The position numbers and the translations under genes were made by a program. A DNA stretch of 5,291 nt from Alphaproteobacteria bacterium (lineage in GTDB: Bacteria > Pseudomonadota > Alphaproteobacteria > Rhizobiales > Xanthobacteraceae), in the NCBI GenBank assembly GCA_005884855.1, contig VAZS01000125.1, positions 1 through 5,291 of the forward strand, given 5' to 3'. This document shows, one piece after another, positions 1-4,674 of the stretch (the first letter of the stretch is position 1; each line of letters opens with the position of its first letter). The notes under the pieces were generated by a model. The model saw nothing but the letters and a program-made list of their open reading frames with translations, was not told the origin of the DNA and ran no database searches.

Positions 1-173
1 TAGGCGCGACAAGTCTTCTCGTTGTCGGCGGCATTAGCGGGTTTGCTGTGTACAGTCGCCGAGACCACGTGAGCGGGGTTAACATCCTTGTTTAACGTGG
101 ACTCCGCCGCAAGCCCGGGAATTGTAGATGCATTGATCAGAGCAGAAGCGATGAGAACAGTGATTCTCCTCAT
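1..173 (-). CDS. Small exported protein of unknown function, 3' end outside the window
   Basis: The frame opens at an ATG (bases 173-171) and stays open for 57 codons to the window edge; the last two bases (TA on the coding strand) could begin a Tyr codon or a stop. The first 22 or so residues look like a Sec signal peptide: a basic MRR start, a hydrophobic stretch (ITVLIASALINAST) and a likely signal peptidase I site at GLAA^ES. The mature part is polar and Ala/Asn-rich (AESTLNKDVNPAHVV...) with one Cys near the edge (EKTCRA). A Shine-Dalgarno GGAG (bases 181-184) sits 7 nt before the ATG, which supports this start. Rhizobial genomes contain many short exported proteins of this sort, but I cannot assign a family. 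The location (periplasm or secreted) is inferred from the signal peptide. If the next codon is a stop, the product is only 57 residues. Confidence 0.5.
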   Translation of the reverse strand, partial: MRRITVLIASALINASTIPGLAAESTLNKDVNPAHVVSATVHSKPANAADNEKTCRA

Positions 174-411
174 GAGCGGACTCCAGAAAGCGAGTTGCTA
201 CGAGGAGACTTACATTTCTGCCGGTCTATCTTCTATTGCACCTGGGTTGTTCAGGGTACGGCTGTAGTTGCGCCATATAAACCTTGGCTTAGAAAAAGCG
301 TGACGGCTTCGGATGCCAGCAGAGGAGCCGCCGCCCTCGCCCTCCTGAGTTGACGGCCACACGCAAACGACAGCGGACGCGGTCGCCCGCAGTTCCACCT
401 AATAGCTGATT
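174..411. other. Non-coding stretch between the exported-protein start and the adaptor remnant
   Basis: I see no gene here. On the minus strand it is the leader of the exported protein at the left edge and lies just downstream of the broken efflux-adaptor gene. Apart from the GGAG ribosome-binding site at 181-184, no promoter with two good hexamers could be picked out by eye. Reading frames that cross it have neither a recognisable product nor a ribosome-binding site. Confidence 0.4.
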
Positions 412-703
412 TTACCGTGACGGAGACGAAAGGCCCGGAATGCAGCAGGATCGCGCCGAAGCTCCACCTCTTAATCCGAAGAAGCTCGTCTCGAGCTGGG
501 TGCGGACTCTTTGCAAGAGCGTTCCGTTCTGGTCCTTGCCGTCCCGGATCGCAACCGTTGCGGTAAAGCCGGACACCAGCGCCGCGCGGCACGTTGTCGA
601 TCGCGATCAGGACCGGCGCGCGTTGCGCCAGACGTACCCAGGTGTAGACAGGATCGACGTTGGACAACCCCTGCATAGCGGCCGCCGCGCCGCTGCCGCG
701 ACA
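412..703 (-). pseudogene. C-terminal remnant of an AaeA/HlyD-type efflux periplasmic adaptor, frameshifted
   Basis: The minus strand encodes NVDPVYTWVRLAQRAPV followed by IAIDNVP, the characteristic C-terminal beta-barrel segment of HlyD-family adaptors of the AaeA (p-hydroxybenzoate efflux)/EmrA-like type. In these, a 'P.(F/Y)TWVRLAQR.PVRI.ID.VP' stretch precedes 'LV.G.TATV'. The second part is present in another frame (ALVSGFTATVAIRDG), so one indel lies near bases 578-592 (one extra base or two missing). The second frame ends at TAA (414-412). Upstream, the first frame is closed by TAG (706-704), and the membrane anchor, lipoyl and coiled-coil regions are all absent. About a quarter to a third of a normal adaptor of roughly 300 residues remains. 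Intact relatives sit in the inner membrane and periplasm and work with an AaeB/FUSC-type or MFS pump; none is nearby. The remnant ends abruptly next to the glxA-like remnant, which is divergent from it. The family call rests on recalled motifs and is fairly firm; aaeA as opposed to another HlyD subgroup is less so. Confidence 0.7.
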
Positions 704-722
704 CTAAATAATGAGGGGATAG

Positions 723-1342
723 GAAGACCTGCGGATCGTAGGTCTGTGGATTTTGCTCGACGCTCTCGCTGCGACTGGTCTTTTGGATGGTCGTCAGGCG
801 ACCACGCAGTGGAAGGACGCCGACAAGCTGGCGCGACGATATCCTGCGGTGCAGGTGGAACGTGACCACATCTTTGTGCGTGACGGCTCAATCTACACCT
901 CAGCGGGAGCAACGGCAGGACTGAATCTTGCGATGGCCTGGGTTGAAGAGGGCTTCGGCCAGGATGTCGCTTTGGCCATCGCCCGACGCCTGGTGATGTT
1001 CTCTAAGCGATCCGGCGCGCAACCCCAGATCAGCGTCCATCTAATGGCGCAGGTGCCAGCGAATACCACCGCTTAGCAGGGTATCGAGCTGGTGCTGGAA
1101 GATCCCGCGGGGAACCATTCCTTCATCGAGCTCGGAATTGGGCCGCGATGAGCGAACGCACTTTTTCACGCGTGTCTCGGCGTAAAACTAAGATGACTCC
1201 GGCGGAATTTGTCCAAACGGCCCGACTGCAAACGGCACGGCGCGTGTCGTATCGATGCGGGTTCGGAAACGTCGACGCGATGCGCCGAGCATTCGTGCGC
1301 AATCTTGGGAGGGGGCCGACGAAATATCGATGGAAAATTCGG
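723..1342 (+). pseudogene. Remnant of a GlxA-type AraC-family transcriptional regulator (DJ-1/PfpI plus HTH)
   Basis: Three pieces match the second half of a GlxA-family regulator, a DJ-1/PfpI-like domain followed by an AraC HTH domain, normally about 320 residues. Piece 1 (to base 1073) has GLLDGRQATTQW, ARRYPAVQVE, HIFVRDGSIYTSAGATAG and ALAIARRLVMF, typical of the late DJ-1-like domain. A TAG at 1074-1076 interrupts it, and the same frame continues with QGIELVLEDPAGNHSF, the linker into the HTH. A frame change near 1115-1140 leads to piece 2 (from 1142): AAMSERTFSRVSRRKTKMTP, AEFVQTARLQTARR, then directly VSYRCGFGNVDAMRRAFVRN. Between TARR and VSYR about ten residues usual in the family (the end of the first HTH repeat and the linker) are missing, an in-frame deletion near base 1244. 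The first 120 or so residues are absent: upstream, the frame stops at TAG (720-722). No functional product is expected. Intact members are cytoplasmic activators, often of catabolic or detoxification genes. Confidence 0.75.
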
Positions 1343-1627
1343 CGCGAGTTCCGTGACAGGAATGACGTGCTGAAGTCCTTGCTGCACCTCTTCCGCCAGC
1401 TGAAACGTAAATTGCCGGAGTTGCGCGAGGTTCGTCATGACGCCAGACAGCGTGATAGAGCATGAATTGCCATACCTCACGCCTATCGAATGCATGTCCA
1501 AAGGGAATTTCTAATTTCGCTGGCTGCGTCCGATGCTGAGGTCCGCTGGGCAGCCGAACACGCGCGGCCGCCTCGACAGGGATTGAAGCCGTTGCGCCAT
1601 GCCGCGCGAGCAGCAAAGGAGACCCCC
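1343..1627. other. Unassigned stretch between the glxA-like remnant and the kinase remnant
   Basis: The plus-strand frame of the AraC remnant runs on to TGA (1463-1465), but what it encodes beyond about 1342 does not look like the family. On the minus strand an ATG at 1439-1437 opens a peptide with helix-like composition (MTNLAQLRQFTFQLAEEV, then QQGLQHVIPV). It then runs antisense through the AraC HTH, so only about 32 codons could be native, and it has no clear ribosome-binding site. On the plus strand an ATG at 1490 opens 54 codons ending at 1654. Its tail (LRHAARAAKETPMKF) may be the decayed start of the histidine-kinase dimerisation helix. None of these is convincing as a gene by itself. 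Confidence 0.35.
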
Positions 1628-1630
1628 ATG
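1615..1630 (+). promoter_or_regulatory. Strong ribosome-binding site and ATG just ahead of the kinase H-box
   Basis: AAAGGAG (1615-1621) lies 6 nt before an ATG at 1628-1630, the best Shine-Dalgarno/start pair in the window apart from AGAGGAG at 2833-2839. As sequenced, the ATG opens only eight codons (MKFHSRFQ, then TAA at 1652-1654). Removing one base from the AAATTT run at 1631-1636 would make it read MKFIHDFNNLLTPM and join the kinase frame. This suggests a former or real kinase start disturbed by one indel. Confidence 0.5.
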
Positions 1631-1667
1631 AAATTTCATTCACGATTTCAATAATCTGCTGACGCCC

Positions 1668-2303
1668 ATGATCACGATCATGGATCAGATACAGCGGGAC
1701 TGTGACCACAGTTCTGTCCGAAGCGCTCGCCGCATCGAGAGCGCGATTGCCTGCGCGGAACGTGCTCAACAGCTCGTGCACCGCATTTTGAATTTTGCGC
1801 GGGCGACCCCGCCCGCGAGGACGTCCTTCCGCATCGAGGATCTGCTGGAGGGAATGGGCGAGATTTTGGTCAGCTCACTGCCACGAAGCGTGTTTCTGCA
1901 GTTCGATCTTCAGAACGATCTTCCGACAATTTGTGCCGATCGCAGCCAATTGGAGGCTGTGTTGCTCAACCTGGTCATCAATGCGCGTGATGCCATGCCA
2001 GACGGAGGTAAGATTACGATCACCGCGGCAGAACAAATCTTTTTGCCTGGCACCGAAGACGACGCAGATCCAAAGAGAATGGTGCATTTGTCCGTGAACG
2101 ATACCGGCTGCGGCATGAACGAAGTGACTCTGCGCCGCGCTGTTGAACCATTCTTCTCTACTAAGGAAATCGGCAAGGGGACTGGTCTTGGATTGTCGAT
2201 GGCCTCTGCGGTCACGAGACAACTGGGTGGTCATTTCTCGATGGCAAGTCAGATTGACATTGGCACGACCATAGACCTTTGGCTGCCCGCGCCGGACGGA
2301 TAG
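1668..2303 (+). CDS. Sensor histidine kinase catalytic core (HisKA remnant plus HATPase_c), 5'-truncated, probable pseudogene
   Basis: This 211-residue frame carries a complete GHKL/HATPase_c domain. It has the N-box NLVINARDAMP (residues 101-111), the G1 box NDTGCGM (144-150), the F-box PFFSTK (161-166) and the G2 box GKGTGLGLSM (169-178), ending at WLPAPDG. Residues 18-46 (...ERAQQLVHRILNFAR) are the second dimerisation helix. The phosphoacceptor H-box HDFNNLLTP is encoded in the same frame at 1641-1667, just before the first ATG, and a TGA (1629-1631) closes the frame upstream. A protein begun at 1668 would therefore keep the ATPase but lose the histidine, and that ATG has no ribosome-binding site. 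The domain type is that of orthodox or hybrid membrane or PAS-sensing kinases that phosphorylate a response regulator. Sensor domains are wholly absent and no receiver domain follows. The FixJ-type regulator at the right edge is more than 2 kb away on the other strand, so pairing cannot be inferred. Most likely a decaying kinase gene. Confidence 0.7.
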   Translation: MITIMDQIQRDCDHSSVRSARRIESAIACAERAQQLVHRILNFARATPPARTSFRIEDLLEGMGEILVSSLPRSVFLQFDLQNDLPTICADRSQLEAVLLNLVINARDAMPDGGKITITAAEQIFLPGTEDDADPKRMVHLSVNDTGCGMNEVTLRRAVEPFFSTKEIGKGTGLGLSMASAVTRQLGGHFSMASQIDIGTTIDLWLPAPDG

Positions 2304-2431
2304 TCGCGGACTGCGGACAGCGTCAGAGAAGCCACAGCTCATTCCAACCAGTTGAAATCGGTTCGCTCAAGGGCGCGCCGGACGGCGATCTGTGGCTTGG
2401 AAAGTCGATACGGAAAGCACAAACAGATAAC

Positions 2432-2447
2432 GGAGACAAGAGTGGTG
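2432..2447 (+). promoter_or_regulatory. Ribosome-binding site with tandem GTG starts
   Basis: GGAG (2432-2435) precedes two adjacent in-frame GTG codons, at 2442 (spacing 6) and 2445 (spacing 9). Either gives a signal peptide with an Arg close to the N-terminus. This fixes the start of the DUF3551-like gene here rather than at earlier in-frame candidates, whose translation looks neither like a signal peptide nor like the family. Confidence 0.5.
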
Positions 2448-2732
2448 AGATGGACTTGGAGATTGACGGCCGTGATCACGGCCTTAGGCGCGACCGCTTT
2501 GACGACCGCGAGTTCCGCGGAGGCGTGGGAGTACTGTCGCCGCGATGTCACTGGGCACATGTTGGGTTGTAGTTTTTCCAGTATGGAGCAATGCGAGGCC
2601 ACAAGATCTGGAATCGGTGGTGATTGTCTGCGCGATCCCTTCTTGCCTGACTCCCGGAGCGCGCATGCATTCCAAGCGGGACGGTCAAAGCGACCCGGGG
2701 GAGCCCGCGGGGTCCGCAGCGGAGTCCGTTAA
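2442..2732 (+). CDS. DUF3551-like small exported cysteine-rich protein
   Basis: This is a 96-residue protein starting at GTG (2442, or 2445 for 95 residues) behind a GGAG ribosome-binding site. Residues 1-28 form a Sec signal peptide: a basic and aromatic N-terminus (VVRWTWR), a hydrophobic core (LTAVITALGATAL) and a probable cleavage after TTASSA or ASSAEA. The mature part has the four-cysteine pattern I associate with DUF3551: Cys32 (EYCRRD), Cys43 (LGCSF), Cys51 (MEQCEAT) and Cys62 (GGDCLRDPF), with the usual Gly-Gly before the last Cys. The cysteines probably form two disulfides in the periplasm (inference). The tail after residue 67 is basic and Gly/Ser/Arg-rich, unlike the conserved core. 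Function is unknown in the family, which has many paralogues in Bradyrhizobium. The gene looks intact, begins 138 bases after the kinase stop and is followed by a hairpin that may end transcription. Confidence 0.7.
   Translation: MVRWTWRLTAVITALGATALTTASSAEAWEYCRRDVTGHMLGCSFSSMEQCEATRSGIGGDCLRDPFLPDSRSAHAFQAGRSKRPGGARGVRSGVR
2468..2483. repeat. Perfect 16-bp palindrome within the signal-peptide codons
   Basis: GGCCGTGATCACGGCC reads the same on both strands. It lies 26 bases after the first GTG of the DUF3551-like gene and encodes part of the hydrophobic core. It could be chance in alternating codons, a repressor site, or an mRNA structure near the start; nothing else in the sequence decides. 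Confidence 0.45.
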
Positions 2733-2767
2733 CGTCTCACTCGTGCATGGCGTCTGCAAGACGGGGC

Positions 2768-2805
2768 GATCGCCTATAGATGCAATGGCGCGTCTATAGG
2801 CGGTC
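2768..2805 (+). terminator. 13-bp hairpin downstream of the DUF3551-like gene, possible terminator
   Basis: CGCCTATAGA (2771-2780) and TCTATAGGCG (2793-2802) are exact inverted repeats around a 12-nt loop. The stem extends outward by GAT/GTC with one G-U pair, giving 13 bp. It starts 35 bases after the stop at 2732. What follows is TTAATTG, not a clean U-run, so it is only a weak candidate for an intrinsic terminator; an RNA-stabilising stem or a regulator's dyad site is also possible. The unusual CTATAG arms stand out from their surroundings. Confidence 0.45.
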
Positions 2806-2843
2806 TTAATTGACAGCTACGAGAAATGTCCAAGAGGAGCGAC

Positions 2844-2915
2844 ATGACGTTTGCGATCTCGTCCGGCGGCGGGAGTTTCTGCTGCGAAATCGAGCAGCTA
2901 ACTATCTCGCGCTAA
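2844..2915 (+). CDS. Possible 23-residue micro-ORF with a good ribosome-binding site
   Basis: ATG at 2844 opens 23 codons (MTFAISSGGGSFCCEI, then EQLTISR) ending at TAA (2913-2915). AGAGGAG (2833-2839) lies 4 nt upstream, a strong but rather close Shine-Dalgarno. The peptide has adjacent cysteines but no recognisable family. It lies between the hairpin at 2768-2805 and the membrane-protein remnant. It could be a leader peptide, the surviving start of a deleted gene, or chance. An overlapping frame from 2810 to about 2962 is also open (...EFLLRNRAANYLALTAALIY) but has no start signal. Confidence 0.2.
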   Translation: MTFAISSGGGSFCCEIEQLTISR

Positions 2916-2965
2916 CCGCTGCCCTAATTTATCGCTTACGCTGTCGTCGCTTCATGCCTCCGTAA

Positions 2966-2989
2966 GTGGGCTTCATGCAGGAAGCCCGC
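2966..2989. repeat. 9-bp inverted repeat (hairpin) before the membrane-protein remnant
   Basis: GTGGGCTTC (2966-2974) pairs with GAAGCCCGC (2981-2989) over a 6-nt loop, with one G-U pair. No U-run follows, so it is not a convincing terminator. The 9-base GCTTCATGC occurs at 2949-2957 and again at 2970-2978, a short direct repeat overlapping the hairpin. Confidence 0.35.
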
Positions 2990-3397
2990 CGATTCTGGCC
3001 AATATCGCCGCTACCTTGTCGCTTGCCTCGTCATTTGGCTTGGTGGATCTGATTCTTGTCAGGGCAATGTCTCTCGCTGGCGTTGAGGAGCCGAGCGCAT
3101 TGCAGCTTCGTGCCAGGCAAATGGCGTTCCTGTCGGTCGCGGCACCAACAGTCTTTGTTTTCATGAGCGTTCTACTTTACTTGGGGGCTGTTGGCTATCT
3201 TGTATGTCGGCTTCGATCGATTTCGCGGATAGGAGACAGGGACGAAGTCCGCGCAGCAGACGCCGGCTCTCCGCGTCGTGCATGGAGTCTCGGCACTGGC
3301 CATTGTTTTGGTTTTCCTTGGCCTGCATCTATCCAATCATCTCGTGGGACTCGCCGGGCCGGACGCCGATGAGGGGGCAAATTTGCAAGCCGATTGA
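2983..3397 (+). pseudogene. Remnant of a polytopic membrane protein, frameshifted and truncated
   Basis: Frame A (about 2983-3240) reads PPILANIAATLSLASSFGL, VDLILVRAMSLAGVEE, LQLRARQMAFLSVAAPTVFV and FMSVLLYLGAVGYLV: two likely transmembrane segments joined by a short loop with charged residues. The frame then turns into Arg/Gly-rich sequence without membrane character. A second frame, open after TAG (3230-3232), continues with TPALRVVHGVSALAI, VLVFLGLHLSNHLVGLAG and PDADEG, another membrane helix, before TGA (3395-3397). One indel near 3185-3240 therefore splits the gene, and its C-terminal part is missing. Frame A has no clear start codon with a ribosome-binding site. The spaced histidines (VVHG...GLHLSNHL) recall haem-coordinating helices of SdhC/cytochrome b-like proteins; that is a resemblance, not an identification. 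I recognise no gene name. No functional product is expected. Confidence 0.5.
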
Positions 3398-3581
3398 CAA
3401 ACGGTAAGCGCAGCTGTCGTCGGAGCTTCACACTGCAGCCAAAAACTAACGAACACCAGCCAAATGCGGGTGGCGAAGCTCCAGGAGCTGACGGGAAGGT
3501 TGGCTACAGTGAACGGCTGCTCCGCTAGTGTCGCGACCACGGTAACGCCTCACCCGAATTTCCTGGTGGCGTCAGTTGCGC

Positions 3582-4043
3582 TCAATTCTCGTGAGCCGAT
3601 ATAGCGACTGAGGCGACGAAACAGTAGCCGCGTCCGGGGATGTTGACGATGAAGCGATTCCTATCCTGACCGTCACGCAACGCGCGACGCAGCGCTGACA
3701 TATGAACCGTGAGGTTGGCGGGCTCAACGAAAACATTGGGCCAAACGCGAGCCATCAAATCCTGCTTGCTGACCAACTCTCCGTGGCGTTCAAGCAACGC
3801 AATCAGGATTTCCAGAGCGCGACTTCCGAGAGGCACGGGCTTGTCGCCTTCCAGCAAGAGGTACTGCGTTCGAAGCAGGCGAAACGGTCCGAACGAAACT
3901 TCTGTTGGCGTTCCGCCGGCTGGTTCGGTTCGTTTCTCGAAGAATGGCCTGGCCGCATTCGGACGCTGAACGGCCCGTCCGACGTCAAGCTCCGGTTCGA
4001 GATGAAATTGCTCCAAGCGTCCGAAAGCTGCAGTCGATCGCAT
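3582..4043 (-). CDS. Winged-helix (Trans_reg_C, CadC/OmpR-like) DNA-binding protein, short form lacking the usual ATPase region
   Basis: This 153-residue protein starts at ATG (4043-4041), with GAGG (4052-4049) 5 nt upstream, and ends at TGA (3584-3582). Residues 51-144 form a winged-helix effector domain: FGPFRLLRTQYLLLEGDK (N-terminal beta-sheet), ALEILIALLERHGELVSKQD (helix 1 and on), WPNVFVEPANLTVHMSALRR (turn and recognition helix) and IVNIPGRGYCFVA (wing). Residues 1-50 are a low-conservation lead. In rhizobia this subtype (LLLEGDKPV.LGSRAL.IL..L) is normally the N-terminus of a regulator of several hundred residues with an AAA/NB-ARC-like ATPase. Here the protein stops nine residues after the domain (VAISAHEN). 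The three minus-strand frames below the stop show no clear Walker A motif or other ATPase landmark. It is therefore either a truncated relic or a stand-alone DNA-binding protein that could still occupy its operator without signal control. No transmembrane segment is present, so it is not a CadC-type sensor. Its targets are unknown. Confidence 0.75.
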   Translation of the reverse strand: MRSTAAFGRLEQFHLEPELDVGRAVQRPNAARPFFEKRTEPAGGTPTEVSFGPFRLLRTQYLLLEGDKPVPLGSRALEILIALLERHGELVSKQDLMARVWPNVFVEPANLTVHMSALRRALRDGQDRNRFIVNIPGRGYCFVASVAISAHEN

Positions 4044-4561
4044 AATAACCTCGCGCGCTTTGGCAGGGCTAATCCCCGCAAAGATGCTAGTGCCCCGTAA
4101 TCTGACGATTGGAGTGTTGCGAGCTATTGCACGCGGGTGGCGCGCAATGACAGATTTGGTTGCGTTGCCTAAACCTAGATTTACAAGCCGGGAGACGGCT
4201 TCAATCGGGCGGCAGATTGTGAGTGCTATGGCGGGATCAAGTCAGGGGGATGCCGCAGACTAGATCATTTCGCGATGGCCGCGCGTGGCGCAAATCACAA
4301 TAGTCACCCAAGTGGAAAAGAGGCTACCGCGCATCTGCGCGGCACTTCGTGATCAATAAATCGGCGTATAATTGGCCGGTAATGCGAACCTTCCTCCGTA
4401 CATTAGCGCCATACCGGCGTACGATACAGTCGGCGGTCCCTCTGCGGTAACGATTCAGTCGATGAAGACCGCCAAGTGCACAGCAGCCCGCTCTTCGTTT
4501 GCTCTGGCACTCAGTGCAGAGAATCGCAGCGCAACCGGACCCACGAGCCGGCAGTTGCAAG
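4044..4561. other. Stretch without a recognisable gene, upstream of the winged-helix gene
   Basis: I find no convincing gene in these 518 bases. The left part is the leader of the minus-strand winged-helix gene. A plus-strand frame at 4060-4263 and a minus-strand frame at 4324-4560 lack ribosome-binding sites and known motifs. A plus-strand frame from 4372 crosses the terminator hairpin and then runs antisense through the response-regulator gene, so it is an artefact. A TATAAT at 4367-4372 has no good -35 partner. The only clear structure is the hairpin at 4327-4342. Confidence 0.4.
4327..4342. repeat. 7-bp GC-rich inverted repeat
   Basis: CCGCGCA (4327-4333) and TGCGCGG (4336-4342) are exact inverted repeats separated by only TC. 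This is a compact dyad rather than a good RNA hairpin, because a 2-nt loop would force the inner pairs open. It has no U-run. It could be a protein-binding dyad or chance in GC-rich DNA. Confidence 0.35.
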
Positions 4562-4595
4562 AAAAGGTCGGCGGCGTAGCGCCTGCCGGCCTTTT
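4562..4595 (-). terminator. Strong intrinsic terminator of the response-regulator gene, bidirectional in form
   Basis: AAAAGGTCGGC (4562-4572) pairs with GCCGGCCTTTT (4585-4595), with one G-U or mismatch depending on strand. Inside, GGCG (4573-4576) pairs with CGCC (4580-4583), leaving loop TAG and a single bulged T (4584): about 15 bp in all. On the minus strand it begins 79 bases past the response-regulator stop and is followed by TTTTCTT, as expected for rho-independent termination. The plus-strand side also ends in TTTT, so it could work both ways. Confidence 0.75.
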
Positions 4596-4674
4596 CACTT
4601 GGTTTGCTTTGGAGATTGCGCGACTGCTAACTCATCCGGCCGCGCGAATAGCACATCGCGCAAAAACGCACACG

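Noticed and set aside
440..865. Plus-strand open frame (141 codons)
   Set aside because: It is antisense to the adaptor remnant and then out of frame with the GlxA-like remnant; its translation has no known features.
1631..1637. AAATTTC as a programmed -1 frameshift signal for the kinase
   Set aside because: Going from the ATG frame to the H-box frame needs a +1 shift, so a -1 slippery heptamer would act in the wrong direction; a plain indel is simpler.
1188..1781. Long minus-strand open frame (197 codons)
   Set aside because: It is antisense to the AraC HTH remnant and the kinase dimerisation region, shows no recognisable motif and has no supported start.
3337..3540. Minus-strand frame below the winged-helix stop (GVTVVATLAEQPFTVANL) as a possible ATPase remnant
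   Set aside because: TVVATLAEQ faintly resembles the residues after a Walker A motif, but the glycine-rich GxGGIGKT loop is absent and nothing downstream fits.
4344..4372. Promoter with TATAAT at 4367-4372
   Set aside because: No acceptable -35 hexamer lies 16-18 bases upstream, and no gene starts downstream on the plus strand.
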